The translations under genes and the position numbers were made by a program. From positions 62,001 to 126,000 of the forward strand of contig NZ_LMEW01000007.1 in the NCBI RefSeq assembly GCF_001426525.1: DNA of 64,000 bases. The letters run 5' to 3'. Below the pieces are notes generated by a model. It was not told the origin of the DNA and searched no databases. It saw nothing but the letters and a program-made list of their open reading frames with translations. Of the stretch, positions 17,784 to 27,541 are shown piece after piece; the first letter of the stretch is position 1; the number at the start of each line of letters is the position of its first letter. The DNA comes from Massilia sp. Root133. GTDB taxonomy: Bacteria; Pseudomonadota; Gammaproteobacteria; Burkholderiales; Burkholderiaceae_D.

Positions 17784-18911
17784 TCACAGGGCCCGTGCGA
17801 TCAGGATTTTCTGGATGTCGCTTGTGCCTTCGTAGATCTGGCACACGCGCACGTCGCGGTAGATGCGCTCGACGGGGAAGTCGGCCACGTAGCCGTAGCC
17901 CCCGAACACCTGCATCGCGGAGGAGACTACGCGCTCGGCCATCTCGGACGCGAACAGCTTGGCCATCGCGGCTTCCTTCAGGCAGGGCAGGCCGGCATCC
18001 TTCATAGCCGCGGCGTGCAGGATCAGCTGGCGCGCGGCCTCGATCTGCATCGCCATCTCGGCCAGGCGGAACTGCACCGCCTGGTGGTCGAAGATCGGCG
18101 TGCCGAAGCTTTCGCGCTCCTTCGCATACGCCAGCGCCGCCTCGAACGCGGCGCGCGCCATGCCCACCGATTGCGATGCGATGCCGATGCGTCCACCCTC
18201 CAGGCCCGACAGCGCGATCTTGTAGCCTTGTCCTTCTTCGCCGATCAGGTTTTCAACCGGGACGCGGCAGTTGTCGAACACGATCTGCGCCGTGTCCGAC
18301 GAATGCTGGCCCATCTTCTGTTCGATGCCGGCGACGATGTAGCCGGGCGTATCGGTCGGCACCCAGAACGCGCTGATGCCCTTCTTGCCGGCCGCCTTGC
18401 TTGTTACGGCCATGACGATCGCGACGTCGCCGTGCTTGCCGCTCGTGATGAATTGCTTCGTGCCGTTCAGGACGTAGTGGTCGCCATCGCGCACGGCCGT
18501 CGTGCGCAGGGCGGCGGCGTCGCTGCCCGTGTGCGGTTCCGTCAGCGCGAACGCGCCCAGCAGATCGCCCTGCGCGAGCGGACGCAGCCAGCGTTCCTTC
18601 TGCGCCGCGTTCGCGTACGTCATCGCGATCGAGCACACGGGGCAGTTGTTGACCGAAATGATGGTGGAGGTGCCGCCGTCGCCGGCCGCGATCTCTTCCA
18701 GCACCAGCGCCAGCGCGACGTAGTCGAGGCCCGCGCCGCCGTACTGCTCGGGCACGGCCACGCCGAACGCGCCCAGCTGGGCCAGTTCCTTCAGCTCGTC
18801 CTTCGGAAAATGGTGCTCGCGGTCCCAGCGCGCCGCGTTGGGCGCCAGGCGTTCCTGCGCGAAGGTGCGCAGGGCGTCGCGGATCATCTGGTGTTCTTCG
18901 GTCAGAATCAT
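17784..18911 (-). CDS. acyl-CoA dehydrogenase (short/branched-chain type)
   Basis: The 375-residue flavoprotein has the typical acyl-CoA dehydrogenase layout: TEPHTGSDA and FITSGKHGD (FAD/substrate region), ESFGTPIFDHQAVQF and the catalytic Glu in CQIYEGTSDIQK near the C-terminus, at the MCAD/SCAD-type position. It oxidises acyl-CoA to enoyl-CoA and passes electrons to ETF. It follows an SDR and precedes the GNAT gene on the same strand. Exact chain-length preference is unknown. Confidence 0.92.
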   Translation of the reverse strand: MILTEEHQMIRDALRTFAQERLAPNAARWDREHHFPKDELKELAQLGAFGVAVPEQYGGAGLDYVALALVLEEIAAGDGGTSTIISVNNCPVCSIAMTYANAAQKERWLRPLAQGDLLGAFALTEPHTGSDAAALRTTAVRDGDHYVLNGTKQFITSGKHGDVAIVMAVTSKAAGKKGISAFWVPTDTPGYIVAGIEQKMGQHSSDTAQIVFDNCRVPVENLIGEEGQGYKIALSGLEGGRIGIASQSVGMARAAFEAALAYAKERESFGTPIFDHQAVQFRLAEMAMQIEAARQLILHAAAMKDAGLPCLKEAAMAKLFASEMAERVVSSAMQVFGGYGYVADFPVERIYRDVRVCQIYEGTSDIQKILIARAL

Positions 18912-18940
18912 TTGTCTCGTCTATCGTTATCCTGGACGGC

Positions 18941-19609
18941 TCACCATGGGATGGGCGTGCCGTCGTAATTGAGGAAGGCGCCGTTCTGCGCCGGTGTCGC
19001 CCTGGCCAGGGTGGCGCGCAGCCCGGCCGCGCTCTGCTCGACGGTGAGCGTGGCGCTCGCGCCGCCCATGTCGGTCTGCACCCAGCCGGGATGGAACGTC
19101 AGGCACGTCGCGCCCTGCGGGCCATACGTCAGCGCGGCGTCGGCCAGCACGGAATTCAGCGCGGCCTTGCTGGCGCGGTACAGCGACCCCTGGTTGCTCG
19201 TGCGCGCGCCGATGGAACCCATGCGCGACGAGATCACGGCCACCTTGCCGCGCGTGGCAGTCACCAGCGGCGCGACGATGGGCAGCAGGCGCATCGCGGC
19301 CAGCACGTTCGTGTGCATGACGTCATCGAACTCCTTCGCCGTCGGGAAGCCGGCGTGATCGGGGCCGTACACGCCCGCGACGAGCCAGGCGGCGTCGATC
19401 TTTTCGTCGTCCAGCTTCCAGCCCAGGCCGCCGATCGATTCGGCGTTGGTGACATCGACCTGGTGCGCTTCCGCGCCCAGCCGGCGCAGCGCCTCGCAAT
19501 CCGCCGGCTTGCGCGCGGTGGCGATGACGCGCCAGCCGTCGGCGCGGTATTGACGGGCCAGTTCGAGGCCGATGCCGCGCGAGGCGCCGATGATGAGGGC
19601 TGTGGACAT
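18941..19609 (-). CDS. SDR-family oxidoreductase
   Basis: This 222-residue short-chain dehydrogenase has GASRGIGLELA (cofactor loop, residues about 8-18), ISSRMG with the catalytic serine and YRASKAALN with the Tyr/Lys pair. The NNAG element is degenerate (LVAGVYGPDHAG), as in the C-factor/CsgA-like SDR subgroup. Start 19609 is supported by GGAG upstream. It lies between the thiolase and acyl-CoA dehydrogenase genes, so it may be part of acyl-CoA metabolism. Confidence 0.85.
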   Translation of the reverse strand: MSTALIIGASRGIGLELARQYRADGWRVIATARKPADCEALRRLGAEAHQVDVTNAESIGGLGWKLDDEKIDAAWLVAGVYGPDHAGFPTAKEFDDVMHTNVLAAMRLLPIVAPLVTATRGKVAVISSRMGSIGARTSNQGSLYRASKAALNSVLADAALTYGPQGATCLTFHPGWVQTDMGGASATLTVEQSAAGLRATLARATPAQNGAFLNYDGTPIPW

Positions 19610-19700
19610 GGGATGCTCCTTCACGGTATGGATGACAATGACAGTCCGTCACCATACCGTGTTTTAAAAACGCGTGCGTGGCGCGTGCTACGCCCGTGTG

Positions 19701-20900
19701 TTACACCATCTCGATCGCCATCGCGGTCGCTTCGCCGCCGCCGATGCACAGCGACGCCACGCCGCGCTTGCCGCCCGTCTTCTTCAGCGCGCCCAGCAGG
19801 GTGACGATGATGCGTGCGCCCGACGCGCCGATCGGGTGGCCCAGCGCGCACGCGCCGCCGTGGACGTTGACCTTCGAATGCGGGATGTCCAGCTCGTGCA
19901 TCGCGGCCATCGGCACGGCGGCGAATGCTTCGTTGATCTCGAAGAGGTCGACGTCTTTCGGCGTCCAGCCGGTCTTCTTGAACAGCTTTTGCAGCGAGCC
20001 GATCGGTGCGGTCGCGAACTGGTCCGGTTCCTGCGCGTGCGTCGTGTGCGCGACGATGCGGGCGAGCGGCGTCACGCCCAGTTCCTTCGCCGTCGATTCG
20101 CGCATCATGACGAGGGCCGCGGCGCCGTCGTTGATCGACGACGACGACGCCGCCGTGATGACGCCATCCTTTTTGAAGGCCGGACGCAGGGTCGGGATCT
20201 TGTCGACCTTCGCCTTGACGGGGCCTTCGTCCTTCTCGACGATCGTTTCGCCCAGGCGGTTCGCGACGGTCACCGGTGCGATCTCCCACTGGAAATCGCC
20301 GGACTCGGTGGCGTTCTGCGCGCGCTTGACGGATTCGATCGCGAACGCGTCCAGCTGCTCGCGCGAGAAGCCGTATTTCGCGACGCACTCCTCCGCGAAC
20401 GTGCCCATCGAGCGGCCTTCGCCCGTCTTCTCGTTGCGCGAATATGCGTCTTCCAGGCCGTCCATCATCATGTGGTCGAACATGACGCCATGGCCGAGGC
20501 GATAGCCGCCGCGCGCCTTCGGGATCAGGTACGGGGCATTGGTCATCGACTCCATGCCGCCCGCCACGACGACGTCCGCGCTGCCGGCCTTGAGCACGTC
20601 GTGCGCGAAGATCGCGGCCTGCATCGCGGAGCCGCACATCTTCGACAGCGTGACGGCACCGGTCGACAGCGGCAGGCCCGCCTTGATCAGTGCCTGGCGC
20701 GCCGGCGCCTGGCCCTGGCCGGCCATCAGGCAGTTGCCGAAGTAGACGTGTTCGACGAGGCTCGCGTCGACGCCGGCGCGCTCGACCGCCGCCTTGATCG
20801 CCACGGCGCCCAGGTCGCTCGCGGATTTCGAAGAGAAGTCGCCCTGGAAGGCGCCCATCGGGGTACGGGCGGCGCCGACGATAACGATTGGATCATTCAT
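19701..20900 (-). CDS. acetyl-CoA C-acetyltransferase (thiolase)
   Basis: The 399-residue thiolase has [13 protein letters not shown] (nucleophilic Cys about residue 88), [21 protein letters not shown] and [11 protein letters not shown]. It is most like degradative acetoacetyl-CoA/acyl-CoA thiolases. The ATG overlaps the last codons of aceK by 8 bases, so the two are translationally coupled. GGAG lies 12 bases upstream inside aceK. It is distinct from the thiolase at 12597. Confidence 0.92.
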   Translation of the reverse strand: MNDPIVIVGAARTPMGAFQGDFSSKSASDLGAVAIKAAVERAGVDASLVEHVYFGNCLMAGQGQAPARQALIKAGLPLSTGAVTLSKMCGSAMQAAIFAHDVLKAGSADVVVAGGMESMTNAPYLIPKARGGYRLGHGVMFDHMMMDGLEDAYSRNEKTGEGRSMGTFAEECVAKYGFSREQLDAFAIESVKRAQNATESGDFQWEIAPVTVANRLGETIVEKDEGPVKAKVDKIPTLRPAFKKDGVITAASSSSINDGAAALVMMRESTAKELGVTPLARIVAHTTHAQEPDQFATAPIGSLQKLFKKTGWTPKDVDLFEINEAFAAVPMAAMHELDIPHSKVNVHGGACALGHPIGASGARIIVTLLGALKKTGGKRGVASLCIGGGEATAMAIEMV

Positions 20901-22722
20901 TGTGTAAGGTCTCCAAGTAATGGGGTTGCGGCGAGGGTGTCGCCGGGTTCGTTGGGTCCGCGAGATGGAACCGGATGTGCTGCGGATACGGAAAAATGTC
21001 TTCGAGCTCGCCTGCGAGGATGCGGTCCTTGTGCGACTGCCACCAGACGCGCGTCAATAGTGCGGCATGGTGTTTCATGAACGCGGCGCGTATCTTTGGG
21101 TTCGCGAGCAGGAAGCGCGCGAATTGTTCGGGAAAGACGTCGTGCTTGCCGATGGGATACCAGGGCTCGGCGGCCATTTCGTCTTCCTCGTTACGCGGCT
21201 GCGGGATGTCGCGGAAGTTGCAGTCGGTGAGGTATTCGATCTCGTCGTAGTCGTAGAACACGACGCGGCCATGTCGGGTCACGCCGAAGTTTTTGTACAG
21301 CATATCGCCCGGAAAAATATTCGCGGCGACGAGGTCGCGGATCGCATTGCCGTACTCGAACACGCCGTGTTCGATGAGGTCGTCGTCGCCGCTGCGCTGT
21401 GCACGGTCCAGGTAGATATTCAGCGGCACCATGCGCCGCTCGATGTACAGGTGCTTGATGACGATGTGGTCGCCTTCGATGTCGACGAGCGAAGGTGCGA
21501 ACCGGCGCAGTTCGGCCAGCAGCTCCTCGTCGAAGCGGGACAGCGGAAAGGCCACGTCCGAGTACTCCAGCGTGTCCGCCATGCGGCCCACGCGGTCGTG
21601 GTGTTTCACCAGCAGGTATTTTTCCTTGATGCGCGCCCGTGTCGTCTCTTTCGGCGGCGGATAGAAATCCTTGATCACCTTGAACACGTACGGGAAGGAG
21701 GGCAGTTCGAACACGAGCATCACGAGTCCGCGGATGCCGGGCGCGATACGGAAGGCGTCGGAGCTGTGCTTCAAGTGCTGCAGGAAGTCGCGGTAGAACA
21801 GCGTCTTGCCCTGTTTTTGCAGGCCGAGGATCGTATAGATCTCGCTGCGCGGCTTTTTCGGCATCAGGCTGCGCAGGAATTGCACGAATGCCGACGGCAC
21901 CTCCATGTCGACCATGAAATAGGCGCGCGTGAACGAGAACAGCAGGATCACCTGCTCGGGGTCGGTCAGCACCGCATCGAGGACGAGCCGGCCGGCGCGG
22001 TCGTGCAGGATCGGCACGACGAACGGATGCTCGCGGGCGCCGTTGATGGCGCGGCCGACGATGTAGGCGGCCTTGTTGCGGAAGAACAGGCTCGACAGCA
22101 CGTGCAGCTGCTGGTTCGGCTCGCGCTCGTGCAAGCCGAAATGCTCGACCATGCGTGCTTCGACGAGGGCGATGTCGCGGTCGAGGTCGGCGAACGCGCA
22201 GTCGAGCTGGAAATTCGTCACCATGCGCCGCAACGAGAAGCGCAGGCCGTCCGCCGCCGGGTAGTACACGCGGTAGGTCGGGGCCGGCTCGTCCGTCTCG
22301 ATGTATTCCGTCGAGACGGCCGGGCGCACGAAGATGAAATCGTTGCGGTAATAGCTGCGGTGCAGGATGTGGCAGCAGACGGAATTGAAGAAGCTTTCCG
22401 CCAGTTCGGGGCGCTTGTGGTCCGTCAGCAGGCCGATGTAATGAAGCTTTGTTTCGCGCCAGGTGTCGTCGTCGAGGTCTTCCGGCGCGTATTCGTCTTC
22501 CAGCGCATGCACGCATTCCTGCACGCGCTTGTCGTAGAAATCGATGCGCTTGCGCGCGGCCTGCTGGGCCGTCGTCCAGTCGGCACGCTCGAACCAGGTC
22601 TTGGCCGTCTTGCTGGCCTGGCGGAACAGCGTGTAGTGGCGGTCGAAGCCGTCCAGGATGGTGTGCGCGATATCGAAGGCGATCTGGGACGACAGCAGCT
22701 TGGGGAAAGTGGCCTGGGTCAT
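20893..22722 (-). CDS. aceK: isocitrate dehydrogenase kinase/phosphatase
   Basis: AceK phosphorylates and dephosphorylates isocitrate dehydrogenase and so sets flux between the TCA cycle and the glyoxylate bypass. The 609-residue length is normal. The N-terminal regulatory half is followed by the kinase half with the ATP loop [20 protein letters not shown] (about 317-336), the VFKVIKD lysine and the catalytic region [20 protein letters not shown]. The neighbours are acyl-CoA degradation genes, not aceA or aceB. Confidence 0.96.
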   Translation of the reverse strand: MTQATFPKLLSSQIAFDIAHTILDGFDRHYTLFRQASKTAKTWFERADWTTAQQAARKRIDFYDKRVQECVHALEDEYAPEDLDDDTWRETKLHYIGLLTDHKRPELAESFFNSVCCHILHRSYYRNDFIFVRPAVSTEYIETDEPAPTYRVYYPAADGLRFSLRRMVTNFQLDCAFADLDRDIALVEARMVEHFGLHEREPNQQLHVLSSLFFRNKAAYIVGRAINGAREHPFVVPILHDRAGRLVLDAVLTDPEQVILLFSFTRAYFMVDMEVPSAFVQFLRSLMPKKPRSEIYTILGLQKQGKTLFYRDFLQHLKHSSDAFRIAPGIRGLVMLVFELPSFPYVFKVIKDFYPPPKETTRARIKEKYLLVKHHDRVGRMADTLEYSDVAFPLSRFDEELLAELRRFAPSLVDIEGDHIVIKHLYIERRMVPLNIYLDRAQRSGDDDLIEHGVFEYGNAIRDLVAANIFPGDMLYKNFGVTRHGRVVFYDYDEIEYLTDCNFRDIPQPRNEEDEMAAEPWYPIGKHDVFPEQFARFLLANPKIRAAFMKHHAALLTRVWWQSHKDRILAGELEDIFPYPQHIRFHLADPTNPATPSPQPHYLETLHNE

Positions 22723-22772
22723 CGAGCGGCTCGCGCGGTGGGGAACGTTATTGTTATTGTATTACCCGATCC

Positions 22773-22801
22773 GTCGTTCCCGCCTGTGGGGCGGGAACGA
22801 C
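22773..22801. repeat. REP-like palindrome, possible terminator of ivd
   Basis: GTCGTTCCCGCC and GGCGGGAACGAC are perfect 12-base arms with a 5-base loop, situated in the 168-base gap between ivd and aceK. It belongs to the dispersed REP family but lacks the CCATGCTGAG tail. It may attenuate read-through from ivd into aceK. Confidence 0.7.
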
Positions 22802-22890
22802 GTTCGTGGTTTTCGGGCTACGTGGAGTGTTGTTGTTTAGCCGGCTCTTGCCGATCTTCTTGTTCGCCCGGTCTCCTCTTCTCCACAAAC

Positions 22891-24075
22891 TTACATCGTC
22901 TCGCCGAACAGCTCGCGCCCGATCAGCATGCGCCGGATTTCGCTCGTACCGGCGCCGATCTCGTACAGCTTGGCGTCGCGCCACAGACGGCCCACGGGAT
23001 ATTCGTTGATGTAGCCGTTGCCGCCCAGCGTCTGGATCGCTTCGCCGGCCATCCACGTCGCCTTTTCCGCGCTGTACAGGATGGCGCCGGCCGCGTCCTT
23101 GCGCAGGGCGCGGACCTGTTCCGGGTTCGATGCGCGGTCGCAAGCCTGGCCGACCGCGTAGACGTACGCGCGGCATGCCATCATCGTCGAATACATATCG
23201 GCGATCTTGCCCTGCATCAGTTGGAACTCACCAATTGCCTGGCCAAATTGCTTGCGCTCGTGAATATACGGGACGACGACGTCCATGCAGGCCGACATGA
23301 TGCCCAGCGGGCCGCCGGAGAGCACGGTGCGTTCGAAATCCAGGCCCGACATCAGCACGTTGACGCCCTTGCCCACGCCGCCCAGCACGTTTTCGACGGG
23401 CACTTCGCAATCCTGGAACACCAGCTCGCCCGTGTGCGAACCGCGCATGCCCAGCTTGTCCAGTTTTTGGGCGATCGAGAAACCTTTAAAACCCTTCTCG
23501 ATGAGGAACGCGGTCATGCCGCGCGGGCCGGCCTCGATGTCGGTCTTGGCGTAGACGACGAGCGTGTCGGCGTCCGGACCGTTCGTGATCCACATCTTGG
23601 TGCCGTTCAGCACGTAGCGGTCGCCCTTCAGCTCGGCGCGCAGCTTCATGCTGACGACGTCGGAGCCGGCGTTCGGTTCGGACATGGCCAATGCACCGAC
23701 GTGCTCGCCCGAGATCAGCTTCGGCAGGTATTTGCGCTTCTGCTCTTCGTTGCCGTTGCGCTTGATCTGGTTGACGCACAGGTTCGAGTGGGCGCCGTAC
23801 GACAGGCCGACGGAGGCCGAGGCGCGCGAAATTTCTTCCATGGCAACGATGTGCGCCAGGTACCCCATATTGGCGCCGCCGTATTCCTCGCCGACGGTAA
23901 TGCCGAGCAGGCCCAGTTCGCCCATCTTTTTCCACAGGTCCATCGGGAACTGGTCGGTGCGGTCGATCTCGGCCGCGCGGGGGGCAATTTCGCTCGTGGC
24001 GAACTGTTGTACGGCTTCGCGCAGGGCAGCGATGTCTTCGCCGTGGTCAAAGGTCAAGCCAGGGAGATGCAGCAT
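22891..24075 (-). CDS. ivd: isovaleryl-CoA dehydrogenase
   Basis: This 394-residue acyl-CoA dehydrogenase oxidises isovaleryl-CoA to 3-methylcrotonyl-CoA in leucine degradation. The catalytic glutamate sits in [13 protein letters not shown] (about residue 250), the position particular to IVD, while the usual C-terminal site reads YEIGAGTSE with Gly in place of Glu. This separates it from the acyl-CoA dehydrogenase at 17784. SEPNAGSDV and [10 protein letters not shown] match the family. It lies downstream of the liuR-like MerR gene with a LiuR box between them. The methylcrotonyl-CoA carboxylase genes are not in the window. Confidence 0.94.
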   Translation of the reverse strand: MLHLPGLTFDHGEDIAALREAVQQFATSEIAPRAAEIDRTDQFPMDLWKKMGELGLLGITVGEEYGGANMGYLAHIVAMEEISRASASVGLSYGAHSNLCVNQIKRNGNEEQKRKYLPKLISGEHVGALAMSEPNAGSDVVSMKLRAELKGDRYVLNGTKMWITNGPDADTLVVYAKTDIEAGPRGMTAFLIEKGFKGFSIAQKLDKLGMRGSHTGELVFQDCEVPVENVLGGVGKGVNVLMSGLDFERTVLSGGPLGIMSACMDVVVPYIHERKQFGQAIGEFQLMQGKIADMYSTMMACRAYVYAVGQACDRASNPEQVRALRKDAAGAILYSAEKATWMAGEAIQTLGGNGYINEYPVGRLWRDAKLYEIGAGTSEIRRMLIGRELFGETM

Positions 24076-24137
24076 GTCGTCCTCGTTCTCGTCGTCTAGT
24101 GGATGGCTGATGGCCAGGCTAGATGATAGCGCGGAGT

Positions 24138-24155
24138 GACGTTAACGTAAACGTC
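24138..24155. promoter_or_regulatory. LiuR-like operator in the ivd promoter
   Basis: GACGTTAACGTAAACGTC is a near-perfect palindrome (GACGTT/AACGTC arms) between liuR and ivd. On the minus strand TTTACG is followed by a 17-base spacer and TATCAT, a good promoter for ivd that overlaps the box. LiuR sites in proteobacteria are known to be ACGTTTACGT-type palindromes. Confidence 0.7.
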
Positions 24156-24164
24156 AAGCGAGGA

Positions 24165-24599
24165 TCAGGCTGCGTCCTTTTCGCCGGCGTCCTCGTCCAG
24201 CAGCGTGCCGGCAGCACCCGATTCCGCCAGCAGCCGCCGGCATTCTTCTTCATGGACCGAAATTTCCGCCAGCGACATTTCGATATCCGCCCGCTGCTGC
24301 TCCAGCGTCTCGCGCTGGTGCGCCAGCACGCCCAGGAAACGATTGATCTGGGCCACCGTGTCCTTCGGCGTCTCGTACATGTCGATGATGCTTTTGATCT
24401 CGGACAAGGTCAGGCCGAGGCGCTTGCCGCGCAGCGTCAGTTTCAGCCGGGTACGGTCGCGCGGCGTGTAGACACGGTTGCGTCCGCCCTGGCCCTCGCG
24501 CATCGGGCTCAGCAGCCCCTGGTCTTCGTAGAAGCGGATCGCACGTGCGGTGATGTCGAATTCGCGTGCCAATTCGGCAATGGTGTAGGTGGTGGCCAT
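24165..24599 (-). CDS. liuR: MerR-family regulator of branched-chain/leucine degradation
   Basis: The 144-residue protein has the MerR helix-turn-helix (YTIAELAREFDITARAIRFY, residues 5-24; then EDQGLLSPMREGQGGRNRVY) and a coiled-coil dimerisation helix (about 75-120), but no metal-binding cysteines at the C-terminus. Its place next to ivd and the two ACGTTTACG boxes fit LiuR, the regulator of leucine/isovalerate degradation in proteobacteria. Confidence 0.88.
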   Translation of the reverse strand: MATTYTIAELAREFDITARAIRFYEDQGLLSPMREGQGGRNRVYTPRDRTRLKLTLRGKRLGLTLSEIKSIIDMYETPKDTVAQINRFLGVLAHQRETLEQQRADIEMSLAEISVHEEECRRLLAESGAAGTLLDEDAGEKDAA

Positions 24600-24661
24600 G
24601 GTGTTCTGCGGGTCAAAAGTGGCGCGGTCCGGAATCGCTTAGAATCACAGCCTGCGCCTTC

Positions 24662-24699
24662 CGTTTACGTTTACGTCAAAGCGTTTGCGGCATTGTAAC
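24662..24699 (+). promoter_or_regulatory. second LiuR-like box and promoter of the divergent hydrolase
   Basis: CGTTTACGTTTACGTC (24662-24677) repeats the motif found before ivd. On the plus strand TTTACG (24670-24675), an 18-base spacer and TGTAAC (24694-24699) make a candidate promoter for the metallo-hydrolase at 24736. The box also lies 62 bases upstream of the liuR start, so both genes may share it. Confidence 0.6.
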
Positions 24700-24735
24700 G
24701 CGCCTGCGCCCTGCAACCATACGAAAGTCCATTGC

Positions 24736-25788
24736 ATGAATCCCCTCGAAGCCCAGCTCAGCTATCCATTCGGCGATGCCATCCCCCCGCTCGGCACGGT
24801 CACGGACGTGGCGCCCGGCCTGTCGTGGCTGCGCATGCCGCTGCCGTTCGCCCTCGACCATATCAATCTGTGGCTGCTGGACGATGCCGCGGAAGGCAAG
24901 CGCGGCTGGTCCCTCGTCGACTGCGGCGCCGGCACCGATGCGACCCGGGCCGCCTGGGAACAGCTGTTCACAGACGCGATGGAAAACCGGCCGCTGCTGC
25001 GCGTGTTCGCCACCCACTGTCACCCGGACCACGTCGGTTTGTCCGGCTGGCTGTGCGACCGGTTCGACGCCCCGTTCTGGATCAGTACGGGCGAGTTCGG
25101 CTTCGCGCGCATGATGGCCGCCGCGCTGCCGGGCGTCGACGGTCCGTCGGCGATCCCGCATTTCCAGCGTCATGGTCTCGTCGACGCCGGCATGCTCGAG
25201 CAGATGCAGAGCCGCAAGAATTACTACCCGTCGCTCGTGCCGGCCGTGCCGGCGGCATACACCCGCCTGCAGGATGGCCAGCGGGTCGTCATTGGCGCGC
25301 GGGAATGGCGCGTGATCACCGGTTTCGGTCACTCGCCAGAACATGTCTCCTTGTACGATGAACAAGACCGCATCCTGATCTCGGGCGACATGGTGCTGCC
25401 GCGCATTTCGACGAACGTTTCCGTGTTCGCCGTCGAGCCGGAAGGCAACCCGCTGCAGCTGTACCTGGATTCGCTGGACAAGTTCGCCGACCTGCCCGAC
25501 GACACGCTCGTCCTGCCCGCGCACGGCAAACCGTTCCGCGGCTTGCACACCCGCATCGCGCAGTTGCGCGCGCACCATGCGGCGCGGCTGGACGAAGTCC
25601 GCGCCGTCTGCGCCGAGCCGAAATCCGCAGTTGACATTGTCCCGTTGATGTTCAAGCGACAACTCGATGCGCACCAGCTCAGTTTTGCGATCGGCGAGGC
25701 CTTGGCCCATCTTCATTATCTTTGGTACAACGGTAACCTCGCACGTGTAACCGGCGACGATGGCATCGTGCGTTTTAAGTTGACTTAA
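24736..25788 (+). CDS. metallo-beta-lactamase-fold hydrolase
   Basis: The 350-residue protein has the MBL metal-binding motif THCHPDHVG (HxHxDH, about residues 94-102), then GHSPEH and SGDMVLPR as further ligands and a C-terminal winged-helix-like region. The N-terminus starts MNPLEAQLSYPFGD; an upstream frame extension is rejected. It diverges from liuR across LiuR-like boxes and probably belongs to the leucine/acyl-CoA regulon, perhaps as a thioesterase-like hydrolase; the substrate is unknown. Confidence 0.85.
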   Translation: MNPLEAQLSYPFGDAIPPLGTVTDVAPGLSWLRMPLPFALDHINLWLLDDAAEGKRGWSLVDCGAGTDATRAAWEQLFTDAMENRPLLRVFATHCHPDHVGLSGWLCDRFDAPFWISTGEFGFARMMAAALPGVDGPSAIPHFQRHGLVDAGMLEQMQSRKNYYPSLVPAVPAAYTRLQDGQRVVIGAREWRVITGFGHSPEHVSLYDEQDRILISGDMVLPRISTNVSVFAVEPEGNPLQLYLDSLDKFADLPDDTLVLPAHGKPFRGLHTRIAQLRAHHAARLDEVRAVCAEPKSAVDIVPLMFKRQLDAHQLSFAIGEALAHLHYLWYNGNLARVTGDDGIVRFKLT

Positions 25789-26091
25789 AACAACATATTG
25801 AGGCCGATGGGTGTCGCAAAAATCACGACAATCTAACCGGACTTCTCGCTACTTTGTTGACTCTTGGCATCTTTTGTCGTGCCAAGAGGAAGAAATGTTC
25901 TAATTTCTAGTAGGAAATTGAACGAGCAAACGTTTTCCTTTTCCTGTAGGATATTTTTCACACATATCTCACGGCATGCTGAATACAACGGGAATTGCTG
26001 GACAGCACTGTGAGAATTGATCAATACTCACCTATTTGTTACCTACAGCCTCTCCTGCCGTCACAGACGGTCTGGTCAACGGAGCGACCTA
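25789..26091. other. AT-rich intergenic region with inverted repeats
   Basis: This 303-base stretch is clearly lower in GC than its surroundings. It holds a perfect stem CTCTTGGCA/TGCCAAGAG (25861-25888) without a T tract, and AATTTC/GAAATT arms (25902-25919). A minus-strand 63-codon frame here has no convincing start or family. It is probably the control region of the regulator at 26092. Confidence 0.6.
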
Positions 26092-26538
26092 ATGACGGCT
26101 TTGCATGAACCCTTAGTGCCACCCATGAATTCGACTAACGAACGGGAGAGCTTCAGCGAGCGCCTGCAGCAAGCCCTGAAAAACGCCCACTATTCTCCGG
26201 ACAGTCCCACCCGGCTCGCGCGGGAATTTAACATTCGCTTCGAGGGCCGTCCGATTACGGTCCACGCGGCACGTAAATGGCTGGTCGGAGAGGCGATCCC
26301 GACCCAAGAAAAACTGCGCATGATCGCGCAGTGGCTGGGCGTGCCGGCCGACTGGCTGCGCTTCGGCGGTTCGGAGAATGCCGCCGCCAATGGCGACGGC
26401 GCCGACGGCAGCACCCGGTTCGAATCGGCCGACGTCAAGCTGATCGCGGACCTGCAACGCCTGGACGAGCACCACAAGCAGCTGGCGCGCGAATTCATCC
26501 GCATGCTCGTGCGCATGAATCACCAGCAGCAGAAATAA
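26092..26538 (+). CDS. helix-turn-helix (Cro/CI-like) regulator
   Basis: The 148-residue protein has a helix-turn-helix of the Cro/CI type (about residues 25-80: SPTRLAREFNIRFEGRPITV, HAARKWLVGEAIPTQEKLR, IAQWLGVPADWLRFG) and a C-terminal helical tail with LARDF-like REFIRMLVRM. Similar single-domain regulators are common in Burkholderiales. The ATG at 26092 has GGAG 7 bases before it; a longer frame lacks support. Neighbouring genes give no target. Confidence 0.75.
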   Translation: MTALHEPLVPPMNSTNERESFSERLQQALKNAHYSPDSPTRLAREFNIRFEGRPITVHAARKWLVGEAIPTQEKLRMIAQWLGVPADWLRFGGSENAAANGDGADGSTRFESADVKLIADLQRLDEHHKQLAREFIRMLVRMNHQQQK

Positions 26539-26577
26539 TCCTTCCTGATCGCCATCAGATTCACGATGGCCGAATCC

Positions 26578-26617
26578 CATGACGCGGCGTCCGGCAAGCT
26601 CCGGGCGTCGCGTCATG
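26578..26617 (+). terminator. strong hairpin after the regulator gene
   Basis: Arms 26578-26594 and 26601-26617 (CATGACGCG...CGCGTCATG) pair in 15 of 17 positions around a 6-base loop. A T run follows only 16 bases later (26634-26640), so it is an imperfect terminator or another RNA element. Confidence 0.45.
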
Positions 26618-26773
26618 CACTTCTGTACTGCAATTTTTTTCTGCGATTAGTCCGCACAAACCGCCGAGTCTCGCGCATAATCGGTAACGCTAACGGAACG
26701 TCGCAACGGTCGAGTTCGCGTTCCTGCCTGGCGTCCGCCAGTGTTATCGGTCATATAAGGATGCAGTCGCCTC

Positions 26774-26947
26774 ATGATTAATAACTACAGCAACACCGCG
26801 CAGTTGAAGGACCTCATGACAGCACCGCCGATGACGGCGGCCCAGCACGCAGAAATCATGCGCAAGCGTAACGAGCAGCGCAGAAAAATCGAAGACGCAA
26901 GAGAACAGCAACGGGCCGAACGCGACCCGTACGGCGACCACGCCTGA
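26774..26947 (+). CDS. hypothetical small protein (57 aa)
   Basis: The frame starts MINNYSNTAQLKDLMTAPPM and continues with a strongly charged helical part rich in Arg, Glu and Gln (MRKRNEQRRKIEDAREQQRA). Third-position GC is high, as in neighbouring genes, but the only Shine-Dalgarno-like AAGG lies 13 bases upstream. I do not recognise a family. Its TGA is immediately followed by the stop of ubiX on the other strand. Confidence 0.5.
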   Translation: MINNYSNTAQLKDLMTAPPMTAAQHAEIMRKRNEQRRKIEDAREQQRAERDPYGDHA

Positions 26948-27541
26948 TCAGGGCGTATCGTCGTTCATGCCGCCCCAGCGCGGGGCGAGATCGTTCGTCA
27001 CGCCCAGCAGGTCCATGACGCGCGCCACCGTGTGGTCGACCATCTCGGCTATCGTGGCGGGGCGGTGATAAAAGCTCGGCAGCGGCGGGAAGACGATGCC
27101 GCCCATTTCCGTGACCGCCGTCATGTTGCGCAGGTGCGCCAGGTTGAACGGCGTTTCGCGCACCATCAGGATCAGGCGCCGGCGTTCTTTTAAAACGACG
27201 TCAGCTGCGCGCGCGATCAGGTTGTCCGACAAGCCATGCGCGACCGCGGCCAGCGTCTTCATCGAACAGGGGGCGATCACCATGCCGGCCGTCTGGAACG
27301 AGCCGCTGGCGATCGCGGCGCCGATCTCGCGGTTGCGGTGCACCACATGGGCGAGCGCTTCCACGTCGCGCCGTTGCAGGCCGACTTCCTGGTGCAGGGT
27401 GAGGGTGGCGGCGTCGGAAATGACGAGGTGCGTCTCGACGCCGGGTACGGCGGCCAGCCGCCGCAGCAGCTGCACGCCATAGATCGCGCCGGTCGCGCCG
27501 GTGATGGCGACGACGATCCGGCGCGGGCCGGGATCAGCCAT
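26948..27541 (-). CDS. ubiX: flavin prenyltransferase UbiX
   Basis: UbiX makes prenylated FMN, the cofactor of UbiD decarboxylase in ubiquinone synthesis. The 197-residue protein has [14 protein letters not shown] (FMN phosphate loop), [19 protein letters not shown], the invariant [18 protein letters not shown] and [19 protein letters not shown]. It overlaps grxD by 8 bases, so the two are translationally coupled. Confidence 0.95.
   Translation of the reverse strand: MADPGPRRIVVAITGATGAIYGVQLLRRLAAVPGVETHLVISDAATLTLHQEVGLQRRDVEALAHVVHRNREIGAAIASGSFQTAGMVIAPCSMKTLAAVAHGLSDNLIARAADVVLKERRRLILMVRETPFNLAHLRNMTAVTEMGGIVFPPLPSFYHRPATIAEMVDHTVARVMDLLGVTNDLAPRWGGMNDDTP

Noticed and set aside
25833..26024. 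63-codon minus-strand frame in the AT-rich gap
   Set aside because: No RBS, no family and atypical codon use.
26092..26947. Toxin-antitoxin pair of the HTH regulator and the 57-residue ORF
   Set aside because: They are 235 bases apart with a hairpin between, and neither resembles a known toxin.
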